DNA of 64,000 bases from positions 1 to 64,000 of the forward strand of contig DAIQNR010000025.1 of NCBI GenBank assembly GCA_036788295.1, in the 5' to 3' direction. Below are positions 59,609 through 64,000 of this stretch, one piece after another. The notes below the pieces were generated by a model that worked only from the letters and a program-made list of their open reading frames with translations, was not told the DNA's origin and ran no database searches. The DNA comes from JAHQVK01 sp036788295 (GTDB lineage Bacteria > Myxococcota > Kuafuiibacteriia > Kuafuiibacteriales > Kuafuiibacteriaceae). Made by a program: the position numbers and the translations under genes. Each line of letters begins with the position of its first letter. The first letter of the stretch is position 1.

Positions 59609-62319
59609 CGGGTATCGACCTCCAGACGGTACACGCCGACCGGCGGGAAGGAGCGCGCGACGAGCTCCAGGTAGTAGCGCCCTTCCCTCAGCCATCGGTC
59701 ACGCTCGCGAAACGAGAGCCTGCAGAAGACCTCCTCACGGAGCACCCTTCCCCGCGCGTCGCGCCAGCGGATGCGCGTGTCCCCGCAGAGAGGAGAGTCT
59801 TCGTAGCGGAGCCGAACCTCGAGCGGCATCTCGGAGTCCGGCGCGATGTCGATCGCGAAGACATCCCGGTCGCCGACGGGCAATCGGCCGACCAGGCTCC
59901 GGTCCGTGAACGGGTGTAGGGGCTCGGCTCGGCGCGGGTCGTCGTTGGGCTCCCGCTCGCGGCGCATCCCTCCTTGAAGCGTGCAGTCGGACCGGCAGCC
60001 GGCCCCGCCGTCGCACTCTTCGCCCACGTCGACGATGCCGTCTCCGCAGCGACCCGGGGGGAAATTCAGGAGCAGCTCGGACGACGACGCGGCGGGCGCG
60101 GCGTCGAGGTTCTCGATGAGGACGTAGTGGGTTCCGGCCGGGAGCTGTCGGGTCAACGAGGGACAGGGCCTCTCGGTCTGCTGCAGGAGCCGCCTACCCT
60201 CTTCGTCGTAGAGGGCGGCCCGAAGCCGGGGGCCCCGGTCGCAGTTCGAGTTGGTGATGGGCGGCCGCAGGGATTCCGGATGCAGAAGCATGAACATGCG
60301 TCCGGCTGCGGTCGCCGTGACCGCCAGGAACCGGGCCTCGTTCGCGGCCAGCACGAATGGGAGGTACGCGACCTCGCTGGACGCAGGCTGCGTTGCCGCG
60401 ACGGAAAACCGGCAGTCGGCGGTGCAGGGGACGCTCGAGAGGGACGGCTCGCACTGTTCGCCGATCCGGTGCTGGATGCGTCCGTCCCCGCAGGCCGGGG
60501 GCACGACGTCCACGAGCACCCGCGCGGTGCCGACCGGTCCGGTCCGGGTCACCGCGACGAAAACGTCCTCCGCGGGGCGGTCGTATAGTTCCTCCGCCCC
60601 AGAGAGCGGCTCGCCGGGCGAGGCCTCGGTGAGAAAGTAGAAGCCATCGTCGGCGAGGCCGAGCCGAAAGCAGGCTGGGTCCGACAGCACCCGCGCCTGG
60701 ATGGATGACCCCGCCACCGAAACCGGGACCCGCACGTAGCGGGTAGCGCCCGGCGGGATCGAGAGCTCGACCGCGACCCCGGGCTCGGCGACGGCTGCCG
60801 CCCGAAGCCGGCAGTCCGGGCCGCAGCCCTCCGTCGGGTCGCCTTCGTCGCACTCTTCCCCCACGTCGAGCACGGCATCCCCGCAGCCCCGGGCCCGCGC
60901 CGAGAGCGTCAGGGCGAGGGACGCCGGACCTTCGGCATCGACGAGGTACCGCCCGGCGGGCAGCGGCTCAGCGATGAGCTCGCACCGGGTCGAGGTCCCG
61001 ACAGGCAAGAGGGTCCTTCCCCCCGTGCGGTCGAGGTCGAAGCGGCCGATCTGGGCCCCCGACGGGCATTCGCCGCCCTCGCCCGCCACCCGGCCGAAGA
61101 TCGTGCCCGCCGCTTCGAGGCGAATCTCCACCGGGACCGCGGGCCGAAGCTCGAGCACGAGCGGCGGTCCGGTGTATCTGCGCAGCCCTTCGACCCGGCA
61201 ATCGGCGGAGCAACGCTGGCCCGGGGGGTCGCACTGCTCGCCCTGGCGGGGCTCGACCAGCCCATTGCCGCAGCCGGGGGCCACGAGGTCCACCGAGAGC
61301 TGGTAGGCTCCGACGCTCGAGCGGTCGAAGCCCCGAACCGCGAGGAAGTGGAGGCCCTCCACCCGCTCCACCGCCGCAGGCACGGCGGCTGGGTCGATGC
61401 CCGCGCAGTCCGCCTCGGGGTGCGGTCCATGGTTTTCCGCGAGGAACCGGGGCTCGAGCGGTGTCTCCGCCGCTGGGCCCCACAGCTCGAGCAGGCTGTC
61501 GAAGCCGCAGTCGGGGTCGAGCGACGCCGAGACCGAAAACCCCTCCGGGACCCACACCGCATACCAGTCCACGTCGCCCTGGGTGATCGTCCCCCGGATC
61601 GGGGTCCCCGGCTCGATGGCCTGCGCTTCCTCCCGCCGGTCGTTGGGCTCGATCTCCTCGCCGACCCGCTGCACCCGGGCCTCGGCTCGAACCACGGAAC
61701 CGTCCTCCCCGGTGGCGACCAGGGCAAAGACGGTGGGTTCGGCGATGCGGAGGCGGTACAGAGAAGCGGCCTGTCCGGGGAAGCCTCCATCCTCGACACC
61801 CTGAACAAAGAGCTGGAGCCGTCCGGTCGCTTGCCAGAAGAGGGAAACCTCCTGGCTCCCCCCCGAGAATGTCTCCGGGGTCGCGAGAAAACGATCGATG
61901 CGGGCTGCCTCGGGTGGTGGCTGCACGGCGACCGTGGCATCGGCCCAAACGACGCCCGCCGCGTTCTCCGCCCGGAGGGAGAAGCGGGTGGCTTCGGTCA
62001 GCCGGGGCGAAATCAGCGTCCCGGAGGCCTCGACGAAAACTTCGAAGTCCGGGGGCGCGGAGATCGACACCGTCGCCGCCCGGGAGACCTCCCAGGTGAG
62101 ATCCACCTGCCCGCCGAGCGAGATGGTCGCCGACGAAGCGGACAAGCGCACCACCTCCGGCAGGTCGACGACCGGCTCGGGTGGGTCGATGGACGCCGGG
62201 GGGGTCTCGGTCCCGCACGCAGCCGCCGCGAGCACCAGGCCACCCAGGAAGACCCGGCGCGCTCGCCAGGAGACTTCGGACGCAAGTGCCACGCGACCAG
62301 GTTCGCCTGCGTTCGCCAT
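59605..62319 (-). CDS. Lipoprotein with PPC domains and four myxococcal Cys-rich repeats (904 aa)
   Basis: Signal peptide and lipobox LVLAAAAC. An Ig-like fold (about 50-130) precedes a PPC-type domain (EPNDRREEAQAI...GDVDWYAVWVPEGF). Then come four Cys-rich repeats with the pattern CGxGxVExRxGEQCD..CSADC (CGNGLVEPRQGEQCD, CGDAVLDVGEECDEG, CGDGRIQHRIGEQCE, CGDGIVDVGEECDGG), the type first noted in myxobacteria. They alternate with beta domains, and a second EPNDD-led PPC domain lies near the C-terminus. No catalytic motif is seen; display or adhesion is likely. The gene leads a coupled chain with the VWA lipoprotein and the decayed partial copy of itself. Confidence 0.9.
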   Translation of the reverse strand: MANAGEPGRVALASEVSWRARRVFLGGLVLAAAACGTETPPASIDPPEPVVDLPEVVRLSASSATISLGGQVDLTWEVSRAATVSISAPPDFEVFVEASGTLISPRLTEATRFSLRAENAAGVVWADATVAVQPPPEAARIDRFLATPETFSGGSQEVSLFWQATGRLQLFVQGVEDGGFPGQAASLYRLRIAEPTVFALVATGEDGSVVRAEARVQRVGEEIEPNDRREEAQAIEPGTPIRGTITQGDVDWYAVWVPEGFSVSASLDPDCGFDSLLELWGPAAETPLEPRFLAENHGPHPEADCAGIDPAAVPAAVERVEGLHFLAVRGFDRSSVGAYQLSVDLVAPGCGNGLVEPRQGEQCDPPGQRCSADCRVEGLRRYTGPPLVLELRPAVPVEIRLEAAGTIFGRVAGEGGECPSGAQIGRFDLDRTGGRTLLPVGTSTRCELIAEPLPAGRYLVDAEGPASLALTLSARARGCGDAVLDVGEECDEGDPTEGCGPDCRLRAAAVAEPGVAVELSIPPGATRYVRVPVSVAGSSIQARVLSDPACFRLGLADDGFYFLTEASPGEPLSGAEELYDRPAEDVFVAVTRTGPVGTARVLVDVVPPACGDGRIQHRIGEQCEPSLSSVPCTADCRFSVAATQPASSEVAYLPFVLAANEARFLAVTATAAGRMFMLLHPESLRPPITNSNCDRGPRLRAALYDEEGRRLLQQTERPCPSLTRQLPAGTHYVLIENLDAAPAASSSELLLNFPPGRCGDGIVDVGEECDGGAGCRSDCTLQGGMRREREPNDDPRRAEPLHPFTDRSLVGRLPVGDRDVFAIDIAPDSEMPLEVRLRYEDSPLCGDTRIRWRDARGRVLREEVFCRLSFRERDRWLREGRYYLELVARSFPPVGVYRLEVDTR

Positions 62320-62621
62320 GGGCCTGCTCAGGAGAGTGACCGGTCCGGCTGCGTTCCGTCACGCAAAAGAGCAAAAACTCCATTCCACCGGCACAACCGC
62401 CCCCACTTGGTCAGAAGCGAGCGAGCTCGCTTTCAGATCGGCCAAGGAAGCGCTCCTCTCTGCTGCGGCGCATCGAGGTGCGCCCCACTCCTTGTCTTCC
62501 GTCCAGAGCTCCTCAGGGGGTCTTCCCCGAGTCGGTCCACCGGAGCGCCATTCGGCTCTTCCATCGCCTCACGAGGCTTCGATGACGAGCCGGTGCGAGC
62601 TCGACCTCGGTGCCGGTGTGG
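62320..62621. other. Stretch without recognisable gene
   Basis: About 300 bp between the lipoprotein start and the integrase relic. It probably contains the lipoprotein promoter. A perfect 12-bp palindrome (AGCGAGCTCGCT) lies near 62425, too short to interpret. No coding signal is seen. Confidence 0.45.
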
Positions 62622-63013
62622 CGGAGCGTCGAGCGCGTTGATGGCGCGATCGTCGGTCGAAGCAACGGCCCATCCGTACTGGTTCAGGGTCGTCGTGAGG
62701 TCGGCGTGACCGAGGCGCTTCGACAGGTCGGGGAGGAGCGTCCGTTCGCGAGGGCTCTGGTCGGTCGCGAGCCACTCCTTCGCCCAGGCACGCAAGGTGG
62801 AACCTGGACCCGGCGGCGCGCCTGGGTCGGCGACTCGCCGAGCTTGGCCAGCCTCCCGTTTCGATCCTTGCGAGCCACCGCTGGCGTTTTCCCGTACGCG
62901 CTGATTGTCTCGCCGCCATGACGGAACCGAAGTTCCCACGTGCCGTCCTTGCGCCGCCGGAGCGAGCCCTCGCCGACCCGGGCCCGTCGGCCGCCACCCA
63001 TTCCCGTACCCAA
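62622..63013 (-). pseudogene. Tyrosine recombinase (phage-type integrase) relic
   Basis: The N-terminus from ATG 63013 reads GEGSLRRRKDGTWELRFRHG and ISAYGKTPAVARKDR, the arm-binding start of many integrases. In a different frame the sequence continues STLRAWAKEWLATD (start of the core-binding domain), then jumps straight to SKRLGHADLTTTLNQYGWA, the C-terminal catalytic segment with conserved LGH and the Tyr nucleophile. The middle, including the first catalytic Arg and the HxLR motif, is deleted. This marks the edge of a lost mobile element. No tRNA or attachment repeat was found. Confidence 0.8.
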
Positions 63014-63055
63014 ACTCTATTGGTTTTGTTTCGACACGATTGGACGTAGAAGCCC

Positions 63056-64000
63056 GTGAACCAGCCGAAAGCAAGCAATCCAGGTATCGACCCCACCTAC
63101 TGGGAGTACATCCGGCTCGACCAGCTCCTGCAGCTGCAGGGCGGGGTGGACGGCGAGGCGGACGTCGGCTCGGTCGAGGAGATGCAGTTCATCGTGATTC
63201 ACCAGGCCATCGAGCTGGTGTTCAAGCTCGTGCTGCGGGAGCTGCGGGCGGCCAGGGAGGCGCTCTCGCAACCTCGATTGTCCGAGTCGGCGGTCCCGGC
63301 GGTGGCGCAGCATCTATCCCGGGTGAACGAAGGGCTCGGGATCGCGACCGCCCACTTCGCGTTCATGGAGACGCTCGGGACTCAGGGGTTCTTGTCGTTT
63401 CGGCAGAAGCTCGGGAGCTCGAGCGGGGCGCAATCCCACCAGCTCCGTGAGCTCGAGGAGCTGCTCGGCTTGCCCCGGTCGGAGCGGGAGCGGGTGCTCG
63501 CGCGGCTGCGGGCGGAGCTGCCCGATCCCGAGGTGGCCCGCGGCTTCGAGGGGTTCATCCTCGAGCCGCTCACCACCATCGTGCGCCGCATCGACAACCA
63601 GATCGAAAAGAAGGCGGCGCTCGGGCTCGACGATCGGCCCGATGTCTTCGTGAAGGAGCGGGTGGAGGCGGCGCTCGAAGACGTGAAGAGCCGGGGCACC
63701 CTACGCTCGAACCTCGCCCGGTGGCTGTTTCGAACCCCGATCTGCGGGTCCGTGCCGCCCCGCGATCCCGGCGACCCAGGGGAGCAGGACAAGGCGGCGG
63801 TGCGCCATTTCGTCACCGACTATGTAGCCCGGGGCGAGGGGGCGGGCTGGACGAAGGCACAGGCCGAAGGGGCGAGAACGTTTCTCTTTGGGCCGGGACT
63901 CGATTGGCCCGAGGAGCGGGTGCGGGCCGCGCTCTTGTTCATCGAGGTGTACCTCGACCTCCCGCTGCTCGCGTGGCCCCGGCTCGTACTCGACCGGCTG
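63056..64000 (+). CDS. Tryptophan 2,3-dioxygenase family protein (3' end outside window)
   Basis: A single open frame from GTG 63056 runs off the right edge. The N-terminal block TYWEYIRLDQLLQLQGG, the helix EEMQFIVIHQAIELVFKLVLREL with the active-site His, and the FLSFRQKLGSSSGAQSHQLRELEELLG block are those of haem-dependent tryptophan 2,3-dioxygenases, which open the indole ring to N-formylkynurenine. The substrate-binding Arg in SFRQKL and the SGxQS motif are kept. The proximal haem His should lie just beyond the window. Because Ala replaces Phe in SGAQS, a divergent TDO-like enzyme with another aromatic substrate is possible. Confidence 0.85.
   Translation, partial: MNQPKASNPGIDPTYWEYIRLDQLLQLQGGVDGEADVGSVEEMQFIVIHQAIELVFKLVLRELRAAREALSQPRLSESAVPAVAQHLSRVNEGLGIATAHFAFMETLGTQGFLSFRQKLGSSSGAQSHQLRELEELLGLPRSERERVLARLRAELPDPEVARGFEGFILEPLTTIVRRIDNQIEKKAALGLDDRPDVFVKERVEAALEDVKSRGTLRSNLARWLFRTPICGSVPPRDPGDPGEQDKAAVRHFVTDYVARGEGAGWTKAQAEGARTFLFGPGLDWPEERVRAALLFIEVYLDLPLLAWPRLVLDRL

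Noticed and set aside
1..64000. CRISPR arrays, rRNA, complete tRNA genes or insertion-sequence ends
   Set aside because: None seen: no regularly spaced repeats, no rRNA cores, no cloverleaf, and no transposase apart from the integrase relic.

Overview
The window is strongly GC-rich chromosomal DNA with short intergenic gaps. It carries many very large Ser/Thr kinases, several secreted lipoproteins with Hydin-type (choice-of-anchor) repeats, one lipoprotein with four myxococcal-type cysteine-rich repeats, and a menaquinone (not ubiquinone) pathway. This points to a member of the Myxococcota (former Deltaproteobacteria). No rRNA, tRNA or CRISPR array was recognised.

Layout. 0-5 kb: the end of an HMG-CoA synthase gene, a small basic protein, a 932-residue protein of unknown function, and a Phd antitoxin next to a ParE-like toxin frame with a 5' frameshift. 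5-15.8 kb: a GbsR/MarR regulator diverges, across a palindromic operator, from a coupled operon of polyprenyl diphosphate synthase, DAHP synthase, menG, menF and menD; DUF2461, Nudix, GGDEF-EAL and serine-hydrolase genes follow. 15.8-31.3 kb: a kinase-ATPase-TPR protein, a DHH phosphoesterase overlapping a cysteine desulfurase, a Cys-rich lipoprotein, an RNA methyltransferase with ferredoxin FdxA, a membrane TPR-kinase, and a sensor histidine kinase. 31.4-36.3 kb: a lipoprotein gene with an in-frame TGA inside a thioredoxin-type motif (W-TGA-P-D-C), read here as a selenoprotein, facing moeA; then NfeD and two SPFH proteins.

36.3-43.1 kb: a tightly coupled putrescine uptake and catabolism operon (potD, aminobutyraldehyde dehydrogenase, potA, potB, potC, gabT-like aminotransferase) behind a sigma70-like promoter and a perfect 26-bp palindrome. 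43.1-49.6 kb, minus strand: a Hydin-repeat lipoprotein, a small membrane protein, and an operon of NTF2-like protein, a SRPBCC-C2-lipoxygenase fusion and a patatin-like lipase, which together could release and oxidise membrane fatty acids. 49.6-63 kb: accessory, partly decayed DNA with a sugar-dehydrogenase remnant, a large repeat lipoprotein, a methyltransferase, a bacterial RIO kinase, a translationally coupled set of surface lipoprotein genes whose third member is a frameshifted partial duplicate, and an integrase relic. The window ends inside a tryptophan 2,3-dioxygenase family gene.

The strongest candidate for something undescribed is the selenocysteine-containing thioredoxin-like lipoprotein at 31453-32211; second is the lipoxygenase fusion operon at 45364-49570.
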